Origin: Sanderia malayensis
Taxonomy: Eukaryota > Cnidaria > Scyphozoa > Semaeostomeae > Pelagiidae
NCBI GenBank assembly: GCA_013076295.1
Contig: RQOL01000658.1
Span: 434,001 to 498,000, forward strand
Direction: 5' to 3'
DNA: 64,000 nt
Shown here: positions 45,901 through 56,970 of the stretch, in pieces
How the letters are laid out: each line of letters opens with the position of its first letter
How positions within the stretch are numbered: the stretch's first letter is position 1
Program-made: the position numbers and the translations under genes
The notes under the pieces: model-generated
Told to the model about the DNA's origin: nothing
Databases searched by the model: none
Seen by the model: only the letters and a program-made list of their open reading frames with translations

Positions 45901-46103
45901 AGAATCAAAGACAATAGCAACAAATCATGTTAATGACGCTAACCACAATGAACGATGCGATTTAGGTTAAATCAAATGAACACAACAAAAAAACGATGCA
46001 ATAACACAACGCGATAGCTATGTAGCCAAGGACTATAAATGCAAAAAACGTTACATAAAAGGTTATTGAAAGGCGACTATAATTATTATTTCCCCTTGTA
46101 TTG

Positions 46104-47054
46104 TCAAACATTAGCAAGTGACGAAGCAGACGCAAGGCAATGGGAGGCAGAGGTAAGACGATGCTGGGGCAATTTTATATATACTTGATAGGCCTCACTG
46201 GACCAGCGGCCCAGGGTTTTAATCAAATGATCCGGGAAGCCCAACGAAGCTGCAGTAGTCGCTGCACCAACCCGGAAACTATGCAGAGTATAGTGACCCT
46301 TCCAACCAGCCGCTAAAAGAACCTGTTGCAAGCGCTTGTAGAGTTTCTGGCGTGTCAACGGTGATCCATCGGCATGCCGGAACAATGGCCCGGCTTGATG
46401 GCCCCGAAGGCGCATAAAGGTCATCAAGGCGGAGACTGGGCAAAGAGCAGTATCAGAGCGGGCCAAGACAACAGAGCAACCCTTACCAAACTGATCTGTT
46501 TTAGAGCGAGGCAAATGGAGAAAGACATTATCTGGAACAGGGTATTTGTCAACAGACAAGCTATCTGACGACAGATGAGACTGAGGGGAAAACTCGCGAG
46601 CATGCGACGTAAATTCCCCTGCCCGCAAAAAACCGAAAAAGGCTGTACAGCACACAGCCCAAAACATGACATCATCAAAACGATTGAAGTTCAGCTGCCA
46701 TTTGATGGCATGCAACACAAAGGCTGTAATGGGAAGCTTGGTGGGTCTAGCAGAAGAGCTTTTAGTGCGACGAAGTCCTTTAATGGCCATAGGAATGTGA
46801 TGAGTATTAACGAAAGGATCCTCATATCCTTGAGAAATATGCAGAGAGCGCACCGCTGCGAGATACACCTTTAAAGTGGAAGCTTGACAGGACTGGCTCA
46901 TCTGGCCGATAAAACGTAACAATGTTAACTCGGAAGCGGGACACGCAGAGCCATTTTCATGAAGGAAGTTGTTTGTTTCGCAGAATAAAAGAAACCGTTT
47001 CTGAGCTGAGGAATATGTTCTCTGAGTGTTAGCTGACAACGCATTACTTAACAA
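46104..47054 (-). CDS. Tyrosine recombinase of Ngaro-like element
   Basis: About 316 aa with the phage-integrase fold signature: N-terminal SAM-like domain (NTQRTYSSAQKRFLLFC), first catalytic Arg in FFGFLRAGEF, HSFRVGA (H-x-x-R), and the nucleophilic Tyr in LGRWSSEAYQVYI. It would insert the circular DNA intermediate. The frame overlaps the RT ORF end by a few bases and no ATG is near its 5' end, so it is probably made by readthrough, frameshift or splicing. All catalytic residues are present. Confidence 0.9.
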   Translation of the reverse strand: MLSNALSANTQRTYSSAQKRFLLFCETNNFLHENGSACPASELTLLRFIGQMSQSCQASTLKVYLAAVRSLHISQGYEDPFVNTHHIPMAIKGLRRTKSSSARPTKLPITAFVLHAIKWQLNFNRFDDVMFWAVCCTAFFGFLRAGEFTSHAREFSPQSHLSSDSLSVDKYPVPDNVFLHLPRSKTDQFGKGCSVVLARSDTALCPVSALMTFMRLRGHQAGPLFRHADGSPLTRQKLYKRLQQVLLAAGWKGHYTLHSFRVGAATTAASLGFPDHLIKTLGRWSSEAYQVYIKLPQHRLTSASHCLASASSLANV

Positions 47055-48682
47055 GAACTGCCACGAGGAATCCAGGGGGGAAAAAGCAGGTGTCTCAATA
47101 CCTCCTGTGGGACTGGCCGCGAGGTTAAATCCGCATCGGGGGCAGCAGCGAAAAAGGCCTGAAAATCAGAACGAGACAATGCATCAGCCTGAGCATTACG
47201 GATACCAGGTACATGAATAGCAGTAAAAGTAAAGGAATGAAGAATAGCAAGAATAGATAGTTCCCTCAACAAGAAAGCCAAGTGACGATCTCTGCAACTG
47301 CTCTGACGAAGAGCAAACACCACAGCCATATTATCGCATCTAAAAATTATACGCTTCCTCCCCCATGACGGACCCCAAATACTGGCAGATAGAACAACAG
47401 GAATGAACTCCTTAACTGCGATATTAATATTTGCGGAATTTGGAGGCCAAACTTGAGCAAACCACTGCCGGCCGTAAATAGCCGCGAAACCAACACTGCC
47501 TGCTGCATCAGATGTTACAGAAAGGCAGGGAGTGCTGTCCCACGAGGGAAAAAGAAACAAGCTCTTACCGTTCCAGGCGTGCAGCAGCTTAAACCACCAA
47601 GCCAGATCATCCCGTTCCCAGATAGACAGCCGCACAAAATGATGCAATTCAGCTACCGAAGAGGCCCTGTCAATCAGACGCCTAAGAAAAGGCCTACCAA
47701 GAACAATGGCCTGACAACAATGTTGAAGGCTGCCAATTAAGGATAACAAGTCACGCTTGGTACCAGATTTTCGTTGATCCCAAGAACTCAACTGTGCTCT
47801 GATCTTCAAAAGCTTGTCTTCCGGTAAACGTAATTCCAACGCTTCAGTATCTAATACAAAGCCTAAATAGGTAATAGAAGTCGAGGGCCCTTCAGTTTTA
47901 TCTGCTGCAAGTGGGACACCCAACAGTTGACAAAGGGCAAAACACTTTTGCAAATCCCGCTCGCAGAGCGGAGAGCCAGCTGGACCAGCCAGGAGGAAAT
48001 CATCTAGGTAATGCTGGACATGCAGAATATTAGCTTCATGCCGGAAAATAAATTGCAAACTATCCGCAAACCGAGTAAAAATCCTTGGGGCCGACCGCAA
48101 ACCAAAAGGCAACGCTAAGTCAATGTAAAAACTCCCTCTCCAGCACATACCCAGCAAATAGCGATGCTCTGGACAAATAGGCAACAGTCGATATGCCCTT
48201 CGAATATCGAATTTAGCAATGAGGGCACCTTTTCCCAACTGCATAATAAGAGAAACTGCTTCTGGGATACCGGCATAAGAGACAGCTGCCTCAGATTGTG
48301 CGATTAAATCATTCACGCTATGGGCATGTGGAAACGATAGATCAGTGATCAGCCTGAACTTACCTGGGGAAGACTTTGGGATAACGCCAAAACGATTTAG
48401 GTGCAAATTAGTTGCAGGAAGTTTCGGAAAGGGGCCAGCTATCGAACCAAGCTTAACTTCGTCCGCAAGATAACTGTCAATAATTTCAGGCTGACTATAA
48501 GCAGACTGGCAATTACGCGTAGCTGGGCGCACGTGACCTAAGGAGACCCCTAGCTTAAATCCATACCGCAAACCCTGCAAAACATAAGGCGCATCGAGGA
48601 ACGTAGAATCTGCTAAAAAATACTGCCAAACATAACAATTCAATGGTGTAATAGTAACTGGAGCAGGCAAAAAAGAGAGCAA
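47048..48682 (-). CDS. Reverse transcriptase-RNase H of Ngaro-like element
   Basis: About 544 aa. RT motifs: NRFGVIPKSSPGKFRLITDL, AKFDIRRAYRLLPI, LPFGLRSAPRIFTRFAD, catalytic YLDDFLL, then GFVLDTEALEL. The RNase H part follows (SVTSDAAGSVGFAAIYG, FRCDNMAVVFAL, RNAQADALSR). This RT type is specific to DIRS-order elements. The open frame lacks an ATG at its 5' end and starts just after the Gag stop (48731), so translation may depend on splicing or recoding. No stops within. Confidence 0.9.
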   Translation of the reverse strand: MLSFLPAPVTITPLNCYVWQYFLADSTFLDAPYVLQGLRYGFKLGVSLGHVRPATRNCQSAYSQPEIIDSYLADEVKLGSIAGPFPKLPATNLHLNRFGVIPKSSPGKFRLITDLSFPHAHSVNDLIAQSEAAVSYAGIPEAVSLIMQLGKGALIAKFDIRRAYRLLPICPEHRYLLGMCWRGSFYIDLALPFGLRSAPRIFTRFADSLQFIFRHEANILHVQHYLDDFLLAGPAGSPLCERDLQKCFALCQLLGVPLAADKTEGPSTSITYLGFVLDTEALELRLPEDKLLKIRAQLSSWDQRKSGTKRDLLSLIGSLQHCCQAIVLGRPFLRRLIDRASSVAELHHFVRLSIWERDDLAWWFKLLHAWNGKSLFLFPSWDSTPCLSVTSDAAGSVGFAAIYGRQWFAQVWPPNSANINIAVKEFIPVVLSASIWGPSWGRKRIIFRCDNMAVVFALRQSSCRDRHLAFLLRELSILAILHSFTFTAIHVPGIRNAQADALSRSDFQAFFAAAPDADLTSRPVPQEVLRHLLFPPWIPRGSSC

Positions 48683-48730
48683 AAAATCACAAAAATCAAG
48701 CTGACTATAATTAAAATCACGGTCATATAG

Positions 48731-49786
48731 TCATTTCTGATAGCTTCGTTTCCTCGCGACAGGGGGCGAGGACTCGGCAGGTTGCTTGCGGCTTGAAGAG
48801 GACTGCCTATTAGGGCAACGACACTCGGGATGCGCGCCCTTGCACGTCTGGCACTGATGCTGAAAACGACAGTTGACCATATCGCAGTTACCATTATTCC
48901 AGCGAAAACAGGGGCGACTGACGACACGCGAACTTGGTGGCACAGAAGACCCCTTGGCAGGCATTGAGGCCTTAGCCATCACCGTTGTCATCCAGAGCGT
49001 GGGCAAGATCTCCCCCCAATTTGTGGACGGGTTTTCCGCCACATGCTTACGGAAGGAAATGTCATACTCCAACCAGCCCCCACCTGGAATATCACGGAAG
49101 GCTGATGCAAGCAACAGGAAATAGCTAATAAGACCTGCCATCTTCTCAGGGTCCTTGTTAAGAACAATCCCCATGTATACCGCCCAAGCTTCAGCCCAAT
49201 CAAGGAAGTCACGCACCAGCCCCAGCTCAGTACGTAACAGCTTGGCTAGCTGAGTGGAAGTTGGCTCACTGGCTGGTAGCTTCTTCAGATTTCCAGGACG
49301 CAGTAACGTGAAGTCAACGTATTGGTTAGCCTGAATTTGTTCCACCAGATATCCCGGCACGGGGGGCAAAGCCGAAGAAACTGATACCCCCGGTGTTGGT
49401 ACAGGTACTGCATTAGCCATGGGCGGGCCAGTGGATGGCTGTGAGACCAACGCAGCCGAACCCACGCTGTTAGCCATTGCAACACCAGACCCCACAGGTA
49501 GAGGGGCTGGCCCATCCTGATGCTGTGGTGCTAATCTCAAAAATGACGGGGCAGTTGCAGGGTTCACCGGGCTTCCCTGAGAGACAGTAGCTTCACCTGT
49601 TTGCGAAGTGGCCTCCGCGCCTGGGATGACAGCCACCCCTGCCCCTTGACCACGAGACAAGAGGCTTACAATAGTAGCCATGGTGTCCTCTAAGTTCTTG
49701 ATACGGTCGGCGTCTGGGGCTACTGGCCGACCCATCAGTGATACATCGTGGGCCCCACTATCCGCACTGCTATCATGTGAAGCCAT
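48731..49786 (-). CDS. Gag-like protein of Ngaro-like element
   Basis: About 351 aa from the ATG at 49786 (MASHDSSADSG). A proline/alanine/valine-rich middle precedes a conserved helical region (LGLVRDFLDWAEAWAVYMGI) and a Cys/His cluster CFRWNNGNCDMVNCRFQHQC then CQTCKGAHPECRC, a zinc-binding nucleic-acid module common in DIRS/Ngaro ORF1 proteins. It ends in a basic RKRSYQK tail. The open frame extends upstream to 50146 without need. Confidence 0.8.
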   Translation of the reverse strand: MASHDSSADSGAHDVSLMGRPVAPDADRIKNLEDTMATIVSLLSRGQGAGVAVIPGAEATSQTGEATVSQGSPVNPATAPSFLRLAPQHQDGPAPLPVGSGVAMANSVGSAALVSQPSTGPPMANAVPVPTPGVSVSSALPPVPGYLVEQIQANQYVDFTLLRPGNLKKLPASEPTSTQLAKLLRTELGLVRDFLDWAEAWAVYMGIVLNKDPEKMAGLISYFLLLASAFRDIPGGGWLEYDISFRKHVAENPSTNWGEILPTLWMTTVMAKASMPAKGSSVPPSSRVVSRPCFRWNNGNCDMVNCRFQHQCQTCKGAHPECRCPNRQSSSSRKQPAESSPPVARKRSYQK

Positions 49787-50150
49787 GGTACAAATGGTAG
49801 ACACAACAACGCAAAAATTTCGAACGAAAGCCAAAGTCTTAAGCAAAAAATAAACGAACGATCTCACCGATCCAGGAATGAAATGTCTTGTCGCTCCTGG
49901 AAGCTTGAAGTGAATAACTCTGACGGCAATATGCTCTCCAGACAACCAAGCTGAAGCCACGAGGGAAAAATAACTGACGGAAGGGCCTACCAAATCAGCG
50001 ACGGATTTTGCAATTTGTCGAGCTCCAATTCCAACGAATCCGCAAATAAAACACTTGTAAAGACGAAATTCCACACACAGCGAACGAATCGTGTGACCAA
50101 AACACTGATCAAATAGCACAAATACACTGAACGCAAGAAACAACACGTAG

Positions 50151-50348
50151 ACGAAATGATCAGCTCTAATTTTAAGGCGTGAAAGCTGAACAGAATACTC
50201 CAGGGATCTGGCAAGTTAGAAAGCATGGTGTCACCCGCTGTGACCTCGTGATAATGCAAGGGGACAAACTACCGCCCTCCCCGGCAACAGTAATACTTCG
50301 CCCAGGTGGTATTAACTGCGGTTAAACCAGGTCTAACCGATATTTAAT
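50151..50348 (-). repeat. Split direct repeat copy A1 (left terminus)
   Basis: 198 bp, partner of 45049-45246. It ends at the boundary with flanking host sequence (GTGGAAAG...). Confidence 0.9.
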
Positions 50349-50536
50349 GTGGAAAGAAATGAAATCATCCATTCCTTGTTATTTGCACACAGCACAGTGC
50401 TGACGGGTTGATAAGAATCGGATCCCGATCCTGCAGTGAAATACCCATGGGGTTGGCATCTCCAATATCTTTGTCAATCGACGTCTTTCATCTCCTCTCC
50501 TTTGAGGGATTTATTTGTATGAACCATAGGTGGGTT

Positions 50537-50921
50537 AGGGCCTGTTCATATGAGCCCGCTTGCCGGGCCAGCTCACTTAGCGAGACAGATGTAAATTCTG
50601 TTTATATGAGATAATTCCGTCCCGCCTGCCGGGATAGAAACTGTAACATGATATTTGTCACTTGAGAAGTTGACAATGAAAACAATGGTTGTGCATGCGC
50701 AGTTGGAACGTTTCTGGCCCGGTAAGCGGGATGGAGTGTTCATATGGGAAAATTTCCAGCCCGCTTGCCGAGATCTCGGTAGTGCTACAGTGAGATCTCG
50801 CCTGGCGGGCCAGCCCGCTTTCTCATATGAACAGAAAACAAATTTTGTATAGGATTTGAGGAGTAGGTGAGATCTCGCTTAGTGAGCTGGCCCGGTAAGC
50901 GGGCTCATATGAACAGGCCCT
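50537..50921. mobile_element. MITE (385 bp) with about 47-bp inverted ends
   Basis: Left end AGGGCCTGTTCATATGAGCC... and right end ...GGCTCATATGAACAGGCCCT are inverted over about 47 bp with few mismatches. The interior repeats CCCGCTTGCCG- and TTCATATG-type motifs. No clear target duplication, so the superfamily is open. Confidence 0.8.
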
Positions 50922-53667
50922 TGATCATTGTTTCACGAGTGTGCTTCGCACACGTTCAATTCAATTCCTCCCACCCTCCCTGTCCTCTTTTATTGTTTAT
51001 TGATTTACATTATGATTTCAGTCATCATTTTGCAGTTTGACCATTCGGTTAGTACTGCCAGGTTTACCGGCCGGACAATTTGCACGGCAAATCGGGACAC
51101 CGACCGTAAAAGCGTATCCCTACTCAAGCAATCCGGGCCGGTAGGCTAACCGCCCAATTTCTTGAGATAACATTAAGTAAAGAAAAATGCTTGCTACTTC
51201 TACTCAATCCATCAATTTTAGCCACGACAGACATATAAGAACTATGCTTTTCAGTAACACCGAAAATATAAAGCTAAAGGAACATTAGAAATGATGCTAT
51301 TATGATTAATTGACCGATGAAGCTAGCTAATGAAATAAAAGGTTTTCACAAAAGCTTTTACCCAATTTTTTGCACTTTCGCAGCTTTTGGTTAAATACGC
51401 AAAAATCGCAATACTCAAGTTTAATACACAGATGTTTTGGATTGTAAATAAAACTGCATTTGTCGTACCAAAGTCAACAGAAGGGAGGACTATTGACTTT
51501 GATCGTGCATAGTAAAATTTAGTGAAGGTATGAAGTAGCTAAGTCGTAATGAAAGTAGATCAATTGTTATAGACTAGATAAATGAATGAATGAATGAATG
51601 AATGAATAAATGAATGAATGAATGAGCGTGAACAAATAACACTGAACAAGTTGAGGAGCTTCGATTTAATTTTTACCAATATCAAAAAAAATAAATATTT
51701 AAATAATGAAAAGATAAAATAAAAACTCTTAAGAACAGAAAGATTTGGAAAACTGTTTCTAATCCTATTCACAAGAGGTTTTTTTCATCCTCTCTTTGTT
51801 TTCACAATTCTTACATTTGAATATAAAAATGATTGTCTCTTAGTTACGTTATATTCTCTTGAACTATGTCTTGCCTCGTTTTCACGACGACACTTGAGAG
51901 TCGAAGCAAGGTTGTTTTTTGCTTTTCTACTGGTTGTTTATCTAGATAACATACGGTGTTCTGTGGGCAAAGCAAAGCTCATTATAATATGAAAACAGTG
52001 TTTATGTGCACTTGGCGAATGGTTCATTGAGCCATTGAATGATGAAGAACACCACGTTTCTCTCGTCGTAGTTGATCAAACGTAATAGTCACTGATAAGT
52101 TCTGTATTACCTGCTGCTAAAAATTAAAGACTCCGATAGCTTTGAGGAGGCCTTCAATGCCAATAGTGGAAAAAGAAATGATTGCGTAAGTGATATTTTT
52201 ATATTAAAAACTGCCTGCAATGTCTTTTGCTGATAGCATATCTCAGATGTAATGTCACATTTCATATTTCATTTGCTATATATACGAAACAAAGTTCTGC
52301 AGTAAGTCTGGCTATATTTTGTTTATCTTGCGAACTTTCGTCAGTTATTGCGATTCCCGCAGCTTTAACACAAAAACTATGAAACTTTCTTTGGTTTGGT
52401 TTTATGAAGAACATTTGAAAGAGGCCGGCCCTTTTCCTGGTCTGCTTTGAATGCGTTGTTTTATTCTGCTGAATAGCTGCTTAACCTTTTACTGAAAATC
52501 CACAAGACGTCCAGCCCTCAACATCAAAATTGGCTTTCTGCATTCAAAGATTTCATTCAATTGTGGAGGTATAAAAAAGCATAATGAAAAACCTCATGAT
52601 CTGTTTAGAGATGTTTGAAAACCAACACAGGCAAATCGATTGCCAAATTAGCTATTACTCTGATAGCCCCTTGTGTCAAACAAATATTCCCAAAGTCAAT
52701 TGAGAAACTAGCGATTTAAAATGCATTTAGGAAAATCTGTTGAAGTGGAATAAGACGTGTACCTAAATTGAAGAAGACAGTACGGGTTCTTCTTTGCAGA
52801 ACTTTAATGGTTGATTAGTTCGGTTAGTTTTTGAAGCAAAAGCATTCTCAGAGTGAGCGAGAGAAAAATTATCTTGAGTGGTAAACAAAATGATGCTTTC
52901 GGCAAGTAGCTACGTTATGTAGCATATTTTTCGCCCTTCGGATGAGCAATAAATGCTTGTGTGTTTTCCGGTCGTGTAATGGTATAAAACACCTGTACCT
53001 GCACAGTTTGCTAAACGTATTGACCTAACGGTATTCTTCGATAGAAACTTTCCAATCAAATATTAATCGTTATACCATAGCGTTATAATGTAAAGACTTT
53101 TCCATTCACTGAATAACAATCAATTTCGCACTTGTGTCGAAGAAAATAATCATATCTGATAATTGGAAGTTTGGTAGGCCTTGTTGCAAACACACTCAAA
53201 AGACTACTTTCTATTTACATCAATACACGAACACAAGCAAAATGTTGGCAACATCTTCTTGGCTATTAAATACAATTAGCCCATTTAAATTGCGTATTTA
53301 TCAATTTACATTCATGAAACTCTAAAACCTGAACGAAGTCAGGTGAAAACGCAGAATAATATAAGTCGTTAATTATTCATTATTATTGGTTATTGGATGA
53401 ATTTTAATTGCGAAAGAAACATGTCTGTTGTAGAAATCTTCGTGATGAACAGTGAAGAGGTCACAGCCCAGAATATCTGTTAAAGCTGAAACGCAGAGAT
53501 ACACGTTTAAGATCATTGGAATTACATGAACGAGACAGAAAAGACGAAACTCTCATTGTACTACGAGCATAGCTCATTTCTTTTAACTTGGTCTCATTCA
53601 AGTTCGTTGGATTATTATTGAAAACATTGGAATTATTTGGGAACATTGGAGGACGTTAGCAAGTGTC
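50922..53667. other. Gene-free region with a tetranucleotide microsatellite
   Basis: About 2.7 kb without a supported gene. An (ATGA)n microsatellite lies at about 51580-51625. The remainder is A+T-rich; the last few hundred bases are likely promoter of the channel gene, but no specific site was recognised. Confidence 0.5.
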
Positions 53668-56207
53668 ATGACAGCAATGGCCTCAAATGTTCCAGCAATT
53701 CGTGCCAATAAAAGGCAGACGATGCAGGTATTTTGCTGCATTCTGTTGGCATTTGCAATTGCCCCGACAGCATCAGCCAACGAGGCATTGAATCAGTTCA
53801 ACGAGCTCGCCAACGTTTTGGCGTGCGTGTCAACATCTCGCATGGCAGTGAACTGCGAGAAGAGCTTTCGCATCAGTTGGATGAACCTCGATCCGTACTT
53901 CTCAAAAGTGAAGTCAGCAAACACGACAGCAGTCCAATTCAAGGGAATGTTCTACAAGGTGCTGCAAACACTGCAGCTCACATGCAAATACCAATGCCTC
54001 GGACAAGAAGTGATCAACGTTGGGGAGACAACATCAGTTATTGTACACGTCACAAATTCAAACAATTCAAAGAACGTCGTGACGTTCCACTTCGACAAAG
54101 AACCAATGAGTTCGTACACGGAGCTGAAAAGAGCCATGCACCAAGAAGCGAAGAACATGACAACGACCATCCGGCCGCGTCTGTTCCTTCCTGTCGCTGT
54201 AACCGAATCGTATGTTGACACGGTCAACGGATTTCCATTCCTCTTCACAGTCGATGCCCAAGAGCTTCTCTACGTCGAAAGAAAAGTCAAGGGAGATTTG
54301 CTGGCATTGCTGTGGCGCGGTGTCATGAACAGTTGGGAGTTGTTTATCATTGTTCTATTGCTTGCTTCTCTATTCGGCATGCTCGTGTGGTTAGCGGTGA
54401 GACGTCTTCTACATTATTCATGCACGGCATTCTGCCATGTTTACCCTGGTCCACATTAATTTTGCTATGATTTTCAGGAAAGAAACTTCAACAAGGAATG
54501 CTTCCCGTACGAGTTCTCTACCGGTGCAGCGGTTGGGTTTTGGTTCACTTGTGTAACCATGACGACAGTTGGGTGAGTTAATTACAGGTTCGGTTCTCTC
54601 TTCCCCAGTTCCCTCGTTGCTCCTTTGAGATTTTGTTGCGATAAATGTTTCTTACGCAGCTATGAACGTGTCCTCGAATCCAAGTGTTCCACTTTTTAGG
54701 TATGGGGACAAAGCACCAAAAACAGTTTTCGGCAGAATAACAACTCTTTCGTGGATGCTGATCAGTCTGTGTCTTTTTCCTCTCTTGATGGCAAACTTCA
54801 CAAATTTAATTCGCGATGGCACAGTCAACTCATTATACGGAGTGAAGGTTTTCCTTTTGATCTCAATCAGATAATTAAGATATACATGCCTGCTTTTCCC
54901 AACCTTGTCAACATAATTCTTATATGCGGGTTATTAAAAACCGAACTAACAGTTTTTAATATATTTCAATTAAACATTAATTTCGAGGTTGCTGTATTAA
55001 AAGACGGTCCAGAAGCCACATGCGCAAGCAAAGAAAATGCCGACATTAAAGGTTTGTCTTCTAATTCAACAAGCCTGAATGTCGGGCCTCATTTAATAAT
55101 CAAATCTAAATTAATCGCCCGTTACACATGTTACACATTAAAAATTAATGTGTAACATGTATATGAAAATACTCTATACGATTTTGTTTCCACATAGAGT
55201 ATGCAACATACAAAGATATGCTAGTTGCACTGCAAGAACAAAAGACAGACGGAGCACTGATTGAAAAGAACACAGCGATATTTCTCAAACGCAACATCGA
55301 AAGCAAGCAGTTACGCATCGCAAAGACATTCAAATGCGAACTGAGAATGGGAATCGTCGCTGAGCCACGAATCGACACGAAAAACAGAAAAACGGTCGTA
55401 GAATCGATTCGCCAACTTAAAATCATGAATCAACAATGCCTGACGGAAAAATGCAGGAAAAAAATGAGAGGAGAGGCGATTAACCAGGCATTGCAGGGAG
55501 CAAAGGTAAGTAATGCATAATGCCAATGCAATCAGCATGAATCAACATAAATCAACATAAATCAACTCCTTTCGTGTTAATCCATGCGAAAATAGTCGAA
55601 TCTCGATCAGTTGAACACTCAGGGGAATCTCAGGGTTCGAGTTAACGAGAGTTCGAGTGTTCGAGTCCAGGACATACATTTGGCAAGCCATGGAAAACTG
55701 TAGATATCAACAAATATCGGATGCCATGGGCTTAAATTCAGTTTAATTGATATCCTTATTATCTTATCGATGTTAAACTGCACACCAGCGATTGGCTAAA
55801 GGTTCGCAGCATTTGTAATCGGTGCATACTTTTTACCAGAGCTCCAAAATTGGTGTATCTGAACAGTCTACGATGCAGTTGCTAATTCCGTTGATAATAC
55901 TGGGAAGTATTGTCGGAGTATTCATTCTATGTGGATGCACATATGACGTCATACGGCGCAACAGACCTTCCGCGGTTAAAGGTAGGGTGAACTGAACTTC
56001 TCATGTTCCACGCATGACGACAAATGCAAAATTCATTAAAAATATTTCAAAACAATATTATGTCATAAACTGACAATGTCTCTGTTTTTGCCAGGCGGAG
56101 AAACTGTAAACTCAGATGATCACACCAGTAAGCATCACAATCCGATATCAAATGTTTTTACAAATCTTGGCCGAAGATTTGAATCACATGAAATGTCTGC
56201 CAAGTAA
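53668..56207 (+). CDS. Ionotropic glutamate receptor-like channel with potassium-selective pore (GluR0/AvGluR1-like)
   Basis: Seven phase-consistent exons (53668-54396, 54478-54572, 54700-54847, 54988-55051, 55198-55505, 55840-55981, 56095-56207) encode 532 aa. Layout: signal peptide (about 19-38), S1 ligand-domain half (about 40-215; ISWMNLDPYF and QFKGMFYKVLQTL match the usual start), M1 (about 222-243, followed by the iGluR-type ER), pore helix and filter TTVGYGD (272-278, encoded across an intron), M3 (about 287-312), S2 half (about 325-450; VKVAVLKDG, LQEQKTDGALIEKN), M4 (about 461-483) and a short cytoplasmic tail. S1-M1-P-M3-S2-M4 is the receptor plan, but TVGYGD is the potassium-channel signature, as in bacterial GluR0 and rotifer AvGluR1. 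The classic amino-acid-binding Arg of S1 is not evident, so the ligand is unknown. A plain two-TM K+ channel would not explain the S2-like segment and fourth TM. Confidence 0.8.
55126..55160. repeat. Perfect 16-bp-arm hairpin in channel gene intron
   Basis: ACATGTTACACATTAA (55126-55141) and its exact reverse complement (55145-55160) with a 3-bp loop, ending 37 bp before the acceptor of the exon at 55198. Confidence 0.75.
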
Positions 56208-56961
56208 TTGATTTGAACCATCATCATCTCATTCATCAAAACATTTTGTATATACAGAGTGTTGCAAATACATGGTACTTCACTTTATAAATAGAGAACA
56301 CATATTGAAACTGGGGGAGTTGTTACAGATTATTATTTTAAAATCAAAACAATGAGTTAAGCTTTCAAAACATTTACAAGTGATTTGACATTTGCGCGAT
56401 TTTCAATTATGTTCGCCTAAGATGAAAATAAGAAAAATTCTTATTTTATCTTGATTCCACGAATACTAAGGGGCCTTATTTACGCAATTTCGGGTATGTA
56501 ATAACAAAAAAAGTAAAAAAAAAAACAACAACAACATAAAGCATATATATGTAGTATAAAAGTAGCTATAATCATTTTCTTTCATTTATAAATAGCCTCC
56601 ATTCTGTTAATGTTAATGTTATGTATACTTAGGTTGTGTTTTGTCAGCGACACTTCTTTTGTGTCGCACTTGTTAATTGTAATGTAAAAACCAAATAAGA
56701 AATGCAGGCAGTCCGACGAATGCAACTCCTAATATAGTCCTTTTTAAATTAATCGATACTTCCAGTAGTCAGTAGTTTCTTGCCTCAAAACAAACCATGC
56801 AAAGGTATTTATCATTTTAGCGTAATATTTCGACCCCCGAGAGTTTAACAGTATATTAAAGCAATTTTAAAAGTCTTACATCTGCGATCAAAAAACTGAA
56901 AAATAAATCAACCTACTTTTCCTTGAGTTATCACATCTGTTACTTTTTGCTGCCGGAGGTT
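56208..56961. other. 3' region of channel gene and intergenic DNA
   Basis: A+T-rich, presumably 3' UTR at first; no further gene, RNA or element recognised before the foldback transposon. Confidence 0.4.
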
Positions 56962-56970
56962 ATCTTGTTT

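Larger units (their letters stand above)
44731..50348 (-). mobile_element. Ngaro/PAT-like tyrosine-recombinase (DIRS-order) retrotransposon with split direct repeats
   Basis: Read on the minus strand the order is repeat A1 (50151-50348), Gag-like ORF, RT-RNase H ORF, tyrosine recombinase ORF, tandem repeats, repeat B1 (45243-45353), repeat A2 (45049-45246), a purine-rich spacer, repeat B2 (44731-44841). This A-...-B-A-B order is the split-direct-repeat plan of PAT/Ngaro elements, which replicate through a circular intermediate and integrate by recombinase rather than integrase. A1 and A2 differ at one visible base and B1 and B2 look identical, so the insertion is young. No methyltransferase domain was seen, which favours Ngaro over DIRS. 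Confidence 0.9.

Noticed and set aside
55590..55680. Pogo-like MITE fragment (CGAATCTCGATCAGTTGAACAC... TTCGAGTGTTCGAG)
   Set aside because: No matching end pair or TA duplication could be fixed.
53668..56207. Two-pore (K2P) or inward-rectifier potassium channel
   Set aside because: Only one pore loop, a long extracellular part before TM1, and an S2-like segment plus another TM after the pore.
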